Program-made: the position numbers and the translations under genes | Shown: positions 43,143 to 51,561 of the stretch, one piece after another | How the letters are laid out: the number at the start of each line of letters is the position of its first letter | Position numbering within the stretch: the stretch's first letter is position 1 | The notes under the pieces: generated by a model | Told to the model about the DNA's origin: nothing | Seen by the model: only the letters and a program-made list of their open reading frames with translations | Databases searched by the model: none | Assembly: GCF_001591645.1 (NCBI RefSeq) | Contig: NZ_BCVH01000001.1 | Coordinates: 912,048 to 976,047 of the forward strand | Source of the DNA: Robertmurraya korlensis NBRC 107688 | Lineage (GTDB): Bacteria > Bacillota > Bacilli > Bacillales > Cytobacillaceae | Direction: 5' to 3' | Length of the DNA stretch: 64,000 nucleotides

Positions 43143-43895
43143 CTAATGAGTAAGAGCTGGAAATCCCCCTATTAAAATAAATAGAAATACAAGTACAGAG
43201 TGAACGGTATAAACGGGTAACAAACTTTTATATGTCGTTACTATCCATCCATACCCAAGCCCTATAAGACCAATTAGTAATAAAGAAATCATTGAATAGC
43301 CTAAAGAGGAAAAAGGAAGTGCGAAAATAATAGCTGCACCTATGACACTTAGCCGTTGGCTGGTCAGTGAACGTAAACGAGTCAGAAAAATACCAAATGA
43401 AAGGAATATTTTTAACTGTGAGACTAGTAGGGAAAAGACAAGTACCTTAACCCACTCATTCAACCCATTTATTGTTCCTATTCCAGAAAGGAAAAATACC
43501 AACACTAATATAAAGAGCGTATTCCTAGTTTTTGTTCTCTGTATCTGCATTTCCTTATCTAACAATGGACTTTTAAAGGAGTACGAAATATAAGCGCCAA
43601 AAAGAATAGGAATGATCCATAAGCATTCACTTAGTAAAAAAAGATTTCCTTGTTGAAAAGGAAGCTCTGAAATAAAGCGATCCCCATACCTCATGAGAAG
43701 GAGTCCTAGTAAGAGCGATACCATCATCCAAACCCATATTCTTTGATTTTCTGATAAGAAAAACACGAGTAACAGATGGACAAGAAGAAGAGCCATAAAA
43801 ATAGAAGGCAAGTGTAGATGATACACAGCAAAAGTAAATAACGATAAAAAAACAAGAATGGTATGATTAACTTTCAAGATTCTACTACCTTTCAA
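43143..43895 (-). CDS. CPBP-like membrane protein lacking the catalytic Glu pair
   Basis: A 250-residue protein with about eight membrane segments. The C-terminal GWIVTTYKSLLPVYTVHSVLVFL resembles the last conserved motif of CPBP (Abi) membrane proteases, including its His. The expected EExxxR motif is not seen in the middle helices, so it is either a catalytically dead relative or a different family. The start is TTG (ending at 43895), with AAAAGG 5 bp upstream. An alternative TTG lies six codons downstream. It stands alone on the minus strand between yneR and the divergent segment. Confidence 0.55.
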   Translation of the reverse strand: MKGSRILKVNHTILVFLSLFTFAVYHLHLPSIFMALLLVHLLLVFFLSENQRIWVWMMVSLLLGLLLMRYGDRFISELPFQQGNLFLLSECLWIIPILFGAYISYSFKSPLLDKEMQIQRTKTRNTLFILVLVFFLSGIGTINGLNEWVKVLVFSLLVSQLKIFLSFGIFLTRLRSLTSQRLSVIGAAIIFALPFSSLGYSMISLLLIGLIGLGYGWIVTTYKSLLPVYTVHSVLVFLFILIGGFPALTH

Positions 43896-43976
43896 TTAGG
43901 CCTTTTCTTTATTCTAACAAATAATTTCACTGCAAGGGTATGCAATTCGGGTGGTTGGGAAGGATGGAAGAGGAAA

Positions 43977-44006
43977 GAAAAGCAGTGTCTTTAATAAGAC
44001 ACCGCT
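43977..44006 (-). terminator. Terminator of the CapA-like gene
   Basis: AGCGGTGTC and GACACTGCT (one G-U pair) around 8 nt, followed on the minus strand by TTTCTTTCC. Confidence 0.78.
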
Positions 44007-44009
44007 TAC

Positions 44010-45182
44010 TCATTTTAGATGATTTGTCATATGTGTCAGTATCTCATTGTACTTACTTTCCGCGTTACTCATTCCAAAATCCCCAGCTTCTTGTAATGGG
44101 ACGACCCGATAATTTTGAAGCTTTTGATTGGATACATAGGTTGGATAAAAACCTGGTTCGGACAGACGGATAGAAGTGCCATCTGAATGAATATGCTTCG
44201 TCACACGAATAGAGGCCATTCCGCCAATATCTTTATAGTCTCTCATTTGCCCAGAAAGAAAATTCCCTAGAGAGTAGACAACAAGAGCTTGTCTCCCATC
44301 AGAAGCATTCAGCCATTCCATTGGTTGTAGAACATGGGGGTGATGACCAAAGATGATATCTACTCCTTCATCCACAAGAAATTGAGCAAGTTCTTCCTGC
44401 TCATTGGTAGGGAAACGTTGGTATTCATTGCCCCAATGAATGCTCATGACGGTTACATCTGCCGCTTCACGTGCTCGATGGATTTCGTTTTTCATGGCTT
44501 CCTTATCGATTAAGTTGACTAAATAGTCTTTACCTTTTGGAATCGGCATCCCGTTCGTTCCATAGGTATACGACAAATAGGCGACCTTGATTCCGTTCTC
44601 TTCCATCAAAGTTACTGTTTGCTGGTCCTCCACACTTGAGTATGTTCCAACACTAGGAATACCAATTTGATCTAGATTGGTTAGGGAAGTGAGAAGCCCT
44701 TTTTCATGTTTGTCTAATGAGTGATTATTAGCAGTGGAAACAATGTCTACACCTGCATCTTTTATAGCGTTTCCAATTTCAACAGGACTGTTAAACATCG
44801 GATAACTTGAAATACCTAAATCCACTCCACCAAGTATCGTTTCCTGGTTTGCTAACAGAATATCCGGTTGAGAGAGTGTCGATGAAACGTGCTCAAACAT
44901 TGGATGAAAATCGTATCCATTGCCTGTTTGTGCATCCTCATACACCCAATCATGAATCAGAATATCTCCAATGGCACCTAGAGTGATTGTCTGCTCATAA
45001 CTTTTCGCTTCTACCCCAAGTGCTCTAGGTGATACATTTTTTTCATTATGTACGACTGGACTTGCATTTGCACTTTCATACATATTGACAAATAAAATAA
45101 GAGACGCAGTGACTAAAAAACCCGAAAGAATGGCTCCTACCCATATATTGTTTTTCCGCTTTTTCTTTCTAACTCTCCTCAT
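44010..45182 (-). CDS. CapA/PgsA-like surface metallophosphatase
   Basis: A 390-residue protein with a single N-terminal membrane anchor (residues 12-32 after a very basic MRRVRKKKRKNN tail), the rest extracellular. Motifs of the CapA/YwtB metallophosphoesterase fold are visible: LGAIGDILIHD, LANQETILGG, VSTANNHSLDKHEKG, MSIHWGNEYQ and FGHHPHVLQP. Homologues take part in poly-gamma-glutamate synthesis or export. The other pgs/cap genes are absent here, so its role may differ. GTAGGTG precedes the ATG. It is divergent from the selenoprotein gene at 45323. Confidence 0.85.
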   Translation of the reverse strand: MRRVRKKKRKNNIWVGAILSGFLVTASLILFVNMYESANASPVVHNEKNVSPRALGVEAKSYEQTITLGAIGDILIHDWVYEDAQTGNGYDFHPMFEHVSSTLSQPDILLANQETILGGVDLGISSYPMFNSPVEIGNAIKDAGVDIVSTANNHSLDKHEKGLLTSLTNLDQIGIPSVGTYSSVEDQQTVTLMEENGIKVAYLSYTYGTNGMPIPKGKDYLVNLIDKEAMKNEIHRAREAADVTVMSIHWGNEYQRFPTNEQEELAQFLVDEGVDIIFGHHPHVLQPMEWLNASDGRQALVVYSLGNFLSGQMRDYKDIGGMASIRVTKHIHSDGTSIRLSEPGFYPTYVSNQKLQNYRVVPLQEAGDFGMSNAESKYNEILTHMTNHLK

Positions 45183-45322
45183 AACAACACCTACTACATA
45201 CAGATTATTGGAAATCGATGTACTTTTTCGCTAAGATGGGAATCATAAAGCTCGTCTTTTCTTCATTATGTCATAAAAGCGTTACAATATGCGACAATTT
45301 TCTTGTTAGAAAGGAGCAGAAG

Positions 45323-45613
45323 ATGTTAAAACTAACCGAAGTAGCGTATCAAATTTTGTTATCTGCTGTTGAAAAAGAGAAAAAAACCGAAGAAGAAGTC
45401 CTATACGTTAGGTTAACGATGGGGATTGGCTGAGGAGGGCCACAATTACAGCTTTCTCTGGAAGAGAAGCCATTACAGGAAGATCAACAAATCACCTTTC
45501 ATGACCTTAACATCGTTATTCATAATCGCGATATCGTATACTTTGAACACACCAAGCTTGACTATCAAACCGATGTACTAGGTAAGGGACGATTTCAAGT
45601 GTTAAAGCTATAA
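45323..45613 (+). CDS. HesB-like selenoprotein (in-frame TGA = Sec37)
   Basis: A 96-residue HesB/IscA-fold protein when the TGA at 45431-45433 is read as Sec. The context LTMGIGUGGPQLQLSLEEKP is the (C/U)GGP motif of HesB-like selenoproteins. Downstream codons stay in frame without other stops and follow the fold (ITFHDLNIVIHNRDIVYFEHTKLDYQ) to a normal TAA. AAAGGAG precedes the ATG by 7 bp. A reader stopping at the TGA would report a 36-residue stub. The Sec takes the place of a cluster-ligand or redox Cys. Function is otherwise unknown. The convergent yneR at 42779 is a Cys-containing relative. Confidence 0.93.
45451..45470 (+). promoter_or_regulatory. SECIS-like hairpin in the HesB-like gene
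   Basis: GCTT and CTCT pair with AGAG and AAGC across a bulged T, with apical loop GGA, beginning 17 nt after the TGA. Position and shape suit a bacterial SECIS. Confidence 0.55.
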
Positions 45614-45616
45614 AAA

Positions 45617-45643
45617 AGAGGTGAGCCTTTTGGTTCACCTCTT
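45617..45643. terminator. Bidirectional terminator
   Basis: AAGAGGTGAGCC and GGTTCACCTCTT around TTT (one G-U pair), with a T run on the minus strand. It lies between the HesB-like selenoprotein and the convergent acyltransferase gene. Confidence 0.85.
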
Positions 45644-46697
45644 ACACCGCTTTTTTGATTAAATATTTTAGCTTCCTAACAACCTTATTTGTCTTTGTTG
45701 ATAAAGGAGGTTGATTGATTAATAGAATTAATTGAATGATCACAAGAAGCAAAGGTGACTTTTTATAAGCCAAGTACTTTGGTTCCCAACTAGAAGTAAA
45801 TTTGCCTTTAAATTCTTGAAGGCCTTTAAATTTATAAAGTGCATTTCCATGTAAAAAGATATAACGGATCAATTTTTCACAAGTTATGGAATATTTACTT
45901 TTTCCGACATTGGCCAGGGGAGCCATACCTAAGCTACAATACTCATAGCCATGTTCTTTTACCCATTGAAAGATATGAATAAAAAGGACGTCCATCGTTC
46001 CGTAAGAGGAGCTGGTTGTTTTTCTCATTAAATCAATTGTTACTGTGTCTTTGTAATCTGTTGGTAATGTGGCAAAGGCAACAACTTGACCTTCTGTATT
46101 CGTTAATAATGCAACTGGAAAGGAAGAAACATATTCTTCACTGAATGATACAACGGAAAACCCTTTTTCCTTTTGGTCTCCTAACCATTCATCAGATATC
46201 GCACGCAGTTCTGTAAGAAGGGAGTGCGAATAGGGAGGAGAGACGACTCGAAAGTGAAAGTTTTCTCTCGCGAACTTGTTAAACTTCGTACGAAGCTTCG
46301 CCCCCTGTTTTCCAGCAAGTGAGAAGTTTTTTACATTCACAATTCCTTCCTCACCAAGCTTCATAAAGGAAAAACCTGTTTCGTGATAAACGTGCATGAA
46401 TCGAGCACTTATCTGGTAAAAAACAGGAGTGAGACCTAGTTGATCACAGTATTCATGAAATTCCTTTATCGCATCACTCATGTAGACTTCATTCCCGATG
46501 GGATCACCTAACACAACCAATTTATTTGCAATTTTTTTATAGGCAATTAACACCTTTTGTTGTACTGCCCAAAATAACTCTTTATCGCGCAACAAAATTA
46601 AGTGGGAAGCATGATTTCCTCCATTTTCTTGTAGAAAGGAAAGTACTTGCTCATCCTTATGCTCTGTTTTACTAAGAGAGAACATGGTATTCGTCAT
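45642..46697 (-). CDS. DUF2156 aminoacyl/acyl transferase, MprF C-domain-like
   Basis: A 351-residue soluble protein with the two GNAT-like folds of DUF2156, the synthase domain of MprF (lysyl-phosphatidylglycerol synthase). Family marks are LVVLGDPIGNE, a KxGxEGIV strand, LRTKFNKFARENF, SDEWL and the DLMRKTTSSSYGTMDVLFI and SLGMAPLANVG core. It lacks the N-terminal MprF flippase helices, leaving only a possible C-terminal membrane-binding helix (LLLVIIQLILLIN). The acceptor (lipid or other) and donor are not known. AGGAGG precedes the ATG. Confidence 0.82.
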   Translation of the reverse strand: MTNTMFSLSKTEHKDEQVLSFLQENGGNHASHLILLRDKELFWAVQQKVLIAYKKIANKLVVLGDPIGNEVYMSDAIKEFHEYCDQLGLTPVFYQISARFMHVYHETGFSFMKLGEEGIVNVKNFSLAGKQGAKLRTKFNKFARENFHFRVVSPPYSHSLLTELRAISDEWLGDQKEKGFSVVSFSEEYVSSFPVALLTNTEGQVVAFATLPTDYKDTVTIDLMRKTTSSSYGTMDVLFIHIFQWVKEHGYEYCSLGMAPLANVGKSKYSITCEKLIRYIFLHGNALYKFKGLQEFKGKFTSSWEPKYLAYKKSPLLLVIIQLILLINQPPLSTKTNKVVRKLKYLIKKAV

Positions 46698-46873
46698 ATC
46701 GTTCGTTCCTCCTGATAAAATTCACCTCCATAAAGATACCATATTCCGCTAGGTAAGAGGGATAAAATTTTTACCAAACAATAAAAAACTGGATTTAAGT
46801 AAATAGGACTGTCATAATTGAGTAATACTTTACTTTCAAAGGATCAAAATTTAAATAGAGACAGGATGAGAGA

Positions 46874-47044
46874 ATGAAAAAGAATTTATATAACAACGGA
46901 GAAGAAGTAAGCATAAAAGTGTCTGGTGAATCTGTCGTCATCTCTAAATGTCAATATGTTAAGAATATGAAAAGGTATTCGTATATTGTAGAGGAATACC
47001 CCAATACATTTTTCTTTGAAGATGAATTAATCAAACATACGTAA
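46874..47044 (+). CDS. 56-residue protein of unknown function
   Basis: A short protein with a Lys-rich N terminus, a beta-like middle (EEVSIKVSGESVVISKCQYV) and an aromatic, acidic end (EEYPNTFFFEDELI). I do not recognise it. AGGATGAG lies 3-10 bp before the ATG, and a strong hairpin terminator follows, which supports it as a real gene. It is too short for the usual length cut-offs. The gap before it (46698-46873) holds nothing else recognisable. Confidence 0.5.
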   Translation: MKKNLYNNGEEVSIKVSGESVVISKCQYVKNMKRYSYIVEEYPNTFFFEDELIKHT

Positions 47045-47057
47045 ATCCTAGAGAAAG

Positions 47058-47104
47058 AAAAAGGACCAGCGGAAGCAGAAACAATGCTCTCGTTGGTCCT
47101 TTTT
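47058..47104. terminator. Bidirectional terminator
   Basis: AAAAAGGACCAGCG and CGTTGGTCCTTTTT (one G-U pair) around 19 nt, between two convergent small genes. Confidence 0.8.
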
Positions 47105-47305
47105 CTATACATATTCAGTAAGGTCATTGATGACGATTTTTGTATCGATTTCCTCTAATAAATCCATAAATTCATCGAAATTCCTTGTCCTTCTAATTTT
47201 TTCATTCCCTTCAGAATTATCAAACCATGTTAAAGGGAACTCACCATCTTCGTAGTGCTCTGTTGAGGTCGAAAACGTTAGATTTTCTGGTATAAATCCT
47301 TTCAT
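47105..47305 (-). CDS. 66-residue acidic protein of unknown function
   Basis: An acidic, soluble small protein (TEHYEDGEFPLTWFDNSEG; FDEFMDLLEEIDTKIV) with no family I recognise. AAGGTGG lies about 10 bp before the ATG, and it uses the terminator at 47058-47104. Codon use is like its neighbours. Confidence 0.5.
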   Translation of the reverse strand: MKGFIPENLTFSTSTEHYEDGEFPLTWFDNSEGNEKIRRTRNFDEFMDLLEEIDTKIVINDLTEYV

Positions 47306-47395
47306 TTTTCACCATCCACCTTTCACATAATGGCATCTGCTTCTTACTATAATCGTATCCTATTTCCTAAGTGAAAAGGTTTTATCTTATGACAA

Positions 47396-48085
47396 TTAGT
47401 CGACATCTATTGGAGAAGATGGCAGTGCAATTTGGATGGTGGTTCCCATACTTTTTTGGCTCTTAACAGAAATTATTCCATCATGCTTTTCAATAATTTT
47501 CTTACAAATCGGTAAACCTAAGCCTGTACCAAACGATTTTTCTGTATAGAAGGGAGTAAACAATTGAGTAATGGTTGATTGATCCATTCCAGAACCGTTA
47601 TCTTCTACAATCACATGTATCCTCTGTCCTTGCATCTTCGTTTTTAAGGTAATCACACGCATTCGGTTGTCCTTAACCTCTACCAGAGCCTCAACCGCAT
47701 TTTTCACTAAATTAACTAGTACCTGCTTAAACTCATTACGACAAACATTCACCTTTGGAAAGTTGGGGTCCAGTTCCGCGTGAAATTGAATTCGATTCAC
47801 ATTTGCTTCTCTTTCAAAAAGCAATTTCATTTCCTCCAGTACCGTGTTCACACATACAAGCTTTCGCTTTGGAGAAATGGACGTATTTGAATTCAAATAC
47901 GCATTAAGTAACTCATTCGCACGATTAATCTCACTTATTGCGATATCAGCATAACGTTCTTTTTCAATCATCACCAAGTATGGCTTCAGTAATTGCAGCA
48001 AGCCCTTCACGGTTGTTAAAGGATTCTTTACTTCGTGAACCATTTCGGCAACCAATGTGTCACTCTTTTTCATGTCGTCGGTCAT
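47396..48085 (-). CDS. Minimal soluble histidine kinase without a sensor domain
   Basis: A 229-residue kinase made of only HisKA and HATPase. His17 in MVHEVKNPLTTVKG is the phosphoacceptor, very near the N terminus. NLVKNAVEALVEV (N box), EDNGSGMD (G1), LFTPFYTEKSFGTGLGLPI (F and G2) are intact. The start at 48085 follows GGGAG by 8 bp. An ATG five codons upstream has no site. With no PAS, GAF or membrane domain, its input must come from a partner. The HEVKNPLTT motif is like Kin-type sporulation kinases and NtrB-type kinases. No response regulator is adjacent. Confidence 0.85.
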   Translation of the reverse strand: MTDDMKKSDTLVAEMVHEVKNPLTTVKGLLQLLKPYLVMIEKERYADIAISEINRANELLNAYLNSNTSISPKRKLVCVNTVLEEMKLLFEREANVNRIQFHAELDPNFPKVNVCRNEFKQVLVNLVKNAVEALVEVKDNRMRVITLKTKMQGQRIHVIVEDNGSGMDQSTITQLFTPFYTEKSFGTGLGLPICKKIIEKHDGIISVKSQKSMGTTIQIALPSSPIDVD

Positions 48086-48182
48086 TTTTTTATCTCCCAT
48101 CTAGCGTAATCTTTACTGCATTTATATGGGGAATTTCATCGTAATATGATAAAAAAAGTCAAAACTCCGCAAAATTTTTGAC

Positions 48183-48206
48183 AAAAAAAAGACCCATGAC
48201 GGGTCT
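48183..48206 (-). terminator. Terminator of plsY
   Basis: AGACCC and GGGTCT around GTCAT, followed on the minus strand by TTTTTTTT. It overlaps the stop codon. Confidence 0.85.
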
Positions 48207-48795
48207 ACATCCATTTGATCTTTGGCTCTGTTTTATTAATGATTCTTTTTATATTCGCTCGATGACGATAGATTACAAATAAAGACAGAAGCGAAACGAC
48301 AATAATTAACATTGGTTCCCATACAATCACTGAGTAAATCACTGCTACAATGGATGCAATGATAGAGGAGAGGGAAACAAATTTCGTTATGTATAAGCTA
48401 AGCAAAAATACAATAACCATTACGATAAACATAATAGGAGCACATGCTAGAAGTACTCCACCTGACGTTGCTACTGCTTTTCCACCCTTAAAATTAGCAA
48501 ACACAGGATACATATGCCCAACAACCGCAATCATCCCCGCAATTAAAGGATCAAATTGGCCATCCACTCCGAATATAGCCGGTAGGAACGAGGCAAGAGT
48601 ACCTTTTAGGATATCAGCAGCGGTAACGATGATTCCTGCTTTTTTTCCTAGTGTACGGAACGTATTCGTTCCACCTAAATTCCCACTACCATGCTCACGG
48701 ATATCAATTCCGTAAAAAGCTTTTCCAACAATTAACCCTGATGGGATGGAACCTAGTAGGTAAGAAACTATAACAATTAATGCAATTTCCATCAT
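48205..48795 (-). CDS. plsY: Glycerol-3-phosphate acyltransferase
   Basis: A 196-residue membrane acyltransferase with five predicted helices. It transfers the acyl group from acyl-phosphate to glycerol-3-phosphate, the first step of phospholipid synthesis. Conserved active-site loops are [24 protein letters not shown] and [20 protein letters not shown]. It is YneS in B. subtilis, in the same place before yneT and parE. AAGGAG precedes the ATG. Confidence 0.95.
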   Translation of the reverse strand: MMEIALIVIVSYLLGSIPSGLIVGKAFYGIDIREHGSGNLGGTNTFRTLGKKAGIIVTAADILKGTLASFLPAIFGVDGQFDPLIAGMIAVVGHMYPVFANFKGGKAVATSGGVLLACAPIMFIVMVIVFLLSLYITKFVSLSSIIASIVAVIYSVIVWEPMLIIVVSLLSLFVIYRHRANIKRIINKTEPKIKWM

Positions 48796-49003
48796 ACAAA
48801 TACTCCTTCACACTTCATATACCGTTTTATTATTGTACCATGTATTGCATAAAAAACCATGTACAAATAGTTTTTTCTATGATATTCTCGTAACTTTTTG
48901 TTTATTCCAACGTCATATTTAGAGGCTAAAATGAACATTTGTCGAAACCCTCTTTTCAAAGGATTGTCATTTCGGGTACGATTGGAGTAAGGGAGAGTGA
49001 ACG

Positions 49004-50725
49004 ATGGCACGTTTAGAAACATATAAGAAAAAACCTCATTTATCAAAAGGATGGATTGTTACTGGTCTAATTGCGTCCATTCTTTTTATTATTTCTAGTA
49101 TTCTACTATACTTTTATCCTTTTGCTTCAAGTGAAAAAACTAGTTACTTCACAGGAGATAATCCCGTTTTATTTCAAGGGAAGCAAGAAGGGAATGCCAT
49201 TATTGATGGGGAAAGCGTCTATATAGCATTAGACTTCTTGAAGGAACATATTGATGACACGATTTTCTTTGATGAAAAATCGAATTCCATCATTATCACC
49301 ACTTCAAATAAAGTGATTCAAATGCCAACAGAATCCTTAACCTATTTTATTAATGAACAACCCGTTGATCTGCAATTTGCTCCTTTAGTAGATGAAAAAG
49401 GAACATTATTTGTTGCACTTGACCCAATCATCCAGTTCTATCCTGTCACCTATCAAGTGCTAGAACAAACCAATGTGGTGTTGATTCAAAAAGACGGGGA
49501 GGCCCTCCAGAACAGTGTTGTTACAATGGAGGATGTGCACGAGGAAAAACTTCGACTGCGAACAGATGCTACCTTACGATCACCATATGTTGCTGACGTT
49601 TCAAGCGGGGAGAAGGTTTGGATTGAAGATGAAAAGGAAGAATTCTATTTTGTAAGAAGAAAAGATGGAGTTGCCGGCTATATTTCAAAGGACCTAATTG
49701 AAAAGCAGCAAGAGGAAACCATCGCCGTAGAATACGAAAAGGGTGCAGTAAATGCTCCAACATTCGAAGGACCGATCAACCTAACTTGGGAAGCCGTATA
49801 TACAAAAAATCCAGACACAAGTATGATCCCTAAAATGAATGGGGTAAACATTGTTTCTCCAACCTGGTTCGAGTTAAAGGATGACACAGGAAGCATCGGA
49901 AATCTTGCCTCTTTAGAGTATACTAAATGGGCGAAGGACCAGGGCTATCAGGTATGGGGTCTATTCTCTAATGCGTTTGATCCCGATCTTACTCACGCAG
50001 CCTTTAAGGATTATGAGACGAGACAGAAAATGATTCGAGAGCTCCTCCATTACAGTCAGTTATATGAACTAAATGGAATCAATATTGATATTGAAAATGT
50101 TAGAGAAGAAGATGGACCACTTGTGACACAATTTGTTCGTGAGGCAACCCCCTATTTTCATGAAGCAGGCTTGATCGTTTCTATGGACGTTACCTTCATA
50201 GCTGAAGGCAATTGGTCTGCTTTTTACGAACGCGAGAAGCTCGCAGAAATTGTCGATTACCTTGCCATTATGGCATATGACGAACATTGGGGCTCCTCAC
50301 CGAAAGCAGGTAGCGTAGCAAGCCTTCCTTGGGTTGAAACAAACCTGCAAAAGCTTTTGGAAATCATTCCAAATGAAAAGCTGATTTTAGGGATTCCTCT
50401 TTATACAAGGCTATGGGAAATTAAAGACAGCGGAGAGGTATCTTCAAAATCCAAGAGCATGGCCCAAATCAAGGAATGGTTAACGACCAATAACTTAACT
50501 CCCTCGTATGATGCCGATAGCGGACAAAACTATGCAGAGCTTTATGTCCCTGATCAGGCAACTACGTACAAGGTGTGGCTTGAAGATGAGCAGTCTCTTA
50601 CTGCCCGAACAAATTTAGCAATAAAGTATGATCTTGCCGGAGTGGCCAGCTGGTCTAGGTATTTTGCAGATGAAACGGCATGGACAGCACTCCAATCATT
50701 TAACCAACAAATAACAAAAAAGTAG
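49004..50725 (+). CDS. Membrane-anchored SH3b-GH18 glycoside hydrolase
   Basis: A 573-residue surface protein. Short basic tail and membrane anchor (residues 19-41), then a copper-amine-oxidase-like N-domain (about 50-165, with VYIALDFLKEHI and LFVALDPII), an SH3b module (about 175-235) and a GH18 barrel (about 255-573). The catalytic GH18 motif is GINIDIENVREEDG, with Glu as acid and the preceding Asp residues. Relatives such as YdhD, YaaH/SleL and YvbX-type enzymes act on spore or vegetative peptidoglycan. A sporulation link is not shown here. AAGGGAG precedes the ATG. It is inserted between plsY and yneT compared with B. subtilis. Confidence 0.88.
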   Translation: MARLETYKKKPHLSKGWIVTGLIASILFIISSILLYFYPFASSEKTSYFTGDNPVLFQGKQEGNAIIDGESVYIALDFLKEHIDDTIFFDEKSNSIIITTSNKVIQMPTESLTYFINEQPVDLQFAPLVDEKGTLFVALDPIIQFYPVTYQVLEQTNVVLIQKDGEALQNSVVTMEDVHEEKLRLRTDATLRSPYVADVSSGEKVWIEDEKEEFYFVRRKDGVAGYISKDLIEKQQEETIAVEYEKGAVNAPTFEGPINLTWEAVYTKNPDTSMIPKMNGVNIVSPTWFELKDDTGSIGNLASLEYTKWAKDQGYQVWGLFSNAFDPDLTHAAFKDYETRQKMIRELLHYSQLYELNGINIDIENVREEDGPLVTQFVREATPYFHEAGLIVSMDVTFIAEGNWSAFYEREKLAEIVDYLAIMAYDEHWGSSPKAGSVASLPWVETNLQKLLEIIPNEKLILGIPLYTRLWEIKDSGEVSSKSKSMAQIKEWLTTNNLTPSYDADSGQNYAELYVPDQATTYKVWLEDEQSLTARTNLAIKYDLAGVASWSRYFADETAWTALQSFNQQITKK

Positions 50726-50729
50726 CAGA

Positions 50730-50754
50730 GGCTAGGAGTTTCTCCTAGCCTTTT
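50730..50754 (+). terminator. Terminator of the GH18 gene
   Basis: GGCTAGGAG and CTCCTAGCC around TTT, followed by TTTTG. Confidence 0.88.
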
Positions 50755-50821
50755 GTTATTCAATTGGCTATGATTAAAGAATGTAAGGGCATACTAAACA
50801 AAAATTAGAGGAGTGAGTTGG

Positions 50822-51235
50822 ATGCCAATCGAATATCCTAGCCGTGAAGAATTAGGACAAATTTTAAAAAAGTCAAAACGAATCGCTGTTGTTGGAATTA
50901 GCAACAATCCTGAGCGAACCTCTTATATGGTTTCTGAAGCCATGAAAAATGCAGGATATGAAATTATTCCCGTAAACCCTACCGTTGATGAAGTATTTGG
51001 CATTAAAGCAGTAGCCAAATTAACAGATATTGAAGGCCATGTAGATATTGTGAATGTTTTTAGACGATCTGAATTTCTGCCAGAGGTGGCAAGGGAGTTC
51101 GATCAAATGGATGCTGATGTATTTTGGGCACAGTTAGGATTAGAAAATGAGGAAGCGTACGAATTTTTAAAAAGCAAAGGCTACACCGTCGTTATGAATC
51201 GATGCATTAAAGTAGAACATGCTTTGACAAAATAA
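50822..51235 (+). CDS. yneT: YneT-like CoA-binding protein
   Basis: A 137-residue single-domain Rossmann protein of the CoA-binding type. RIAVVGISNNPERTSYMVSEAM is the nucleotide-binding loop, then IIPVNPTVDEVFG, DIVNVFRRSEFLPEVA and the VVMNRCIKVEH end, close to B. subtilis YneT. The start at 50822 follows GAGGAG by 8 bp. A GTG three codons earlier overlaps that site. Role unknown, perhaps CoA binding or redox sensing through Cys near the end. Confidence 0.9.
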   Translation: MPIEYPSREELGQILKKSKRIAVVGISNNPERTSYMVSEAMKNAGYEIIPVNPTVDEVFGIKAVAKLTDIEGHVDIVNVFRRSEFLPEVAREFDQMDADVFWAQLGLENEEAYEFLKSKGYTVVMNRCIKVEHALTK

Positions 51236-51247
51236 TTTTTTCTCCTT

Positions 51248-51283
51248 CACTCTAGTCGTTAGGATTAGGGTGTTTTTCTTTTT
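51248..51283 (+). terminator. Terminator of yneT
   Basis: CACTCTA and TAGGGTG (one G-U pair) around 11 nt, followed by TTTTTCTTTTT. Confidence 0.7.
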
Positions 51284-51425
51284 ATCATAGGCTTTGTAAA
51301 CATTTCTATTATCGAAGAATATTCGTCTAAAATACTTTTCTTTTTAAAATATCCATTTGCCAAATCACAAGAAATATATACAATAAAGCATAGGTGTCTA
51401 AAAAAATGTGATAAAATACGAGATA

Positions 51426-51439
51426 AGAACATTTGTTCT
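51426..51439 (+). promoter_or_regulatory. LexA-like (SOS) box upstream of parE
   Basis: AGAACATTTGTTCT is a perfect 14-bp palindrome differing from the Gram-positive LexA consensus CGAACRNRYGTTYC at three positions. It lies 122 bp before parE and just after a possible -10 (TAAAAT near 51413). parEC belongs to the B. subtilis LexA regulon, to my knowledge. The rest of the 326-bp gap has the yneT terminator and AT-rich sequence only. Confidence 0.5.
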
Positions 51440-51561
51440 ATATCATTCGTTTCATAATATTAAAAGGATTATTCACTTGAAAGAACGAATACGTATAAGA
51501 CGTTCAGATCCATTACATAGATAGAGACATGTAGCTGCACGGAAGGAAAGGGGTATTGTAC

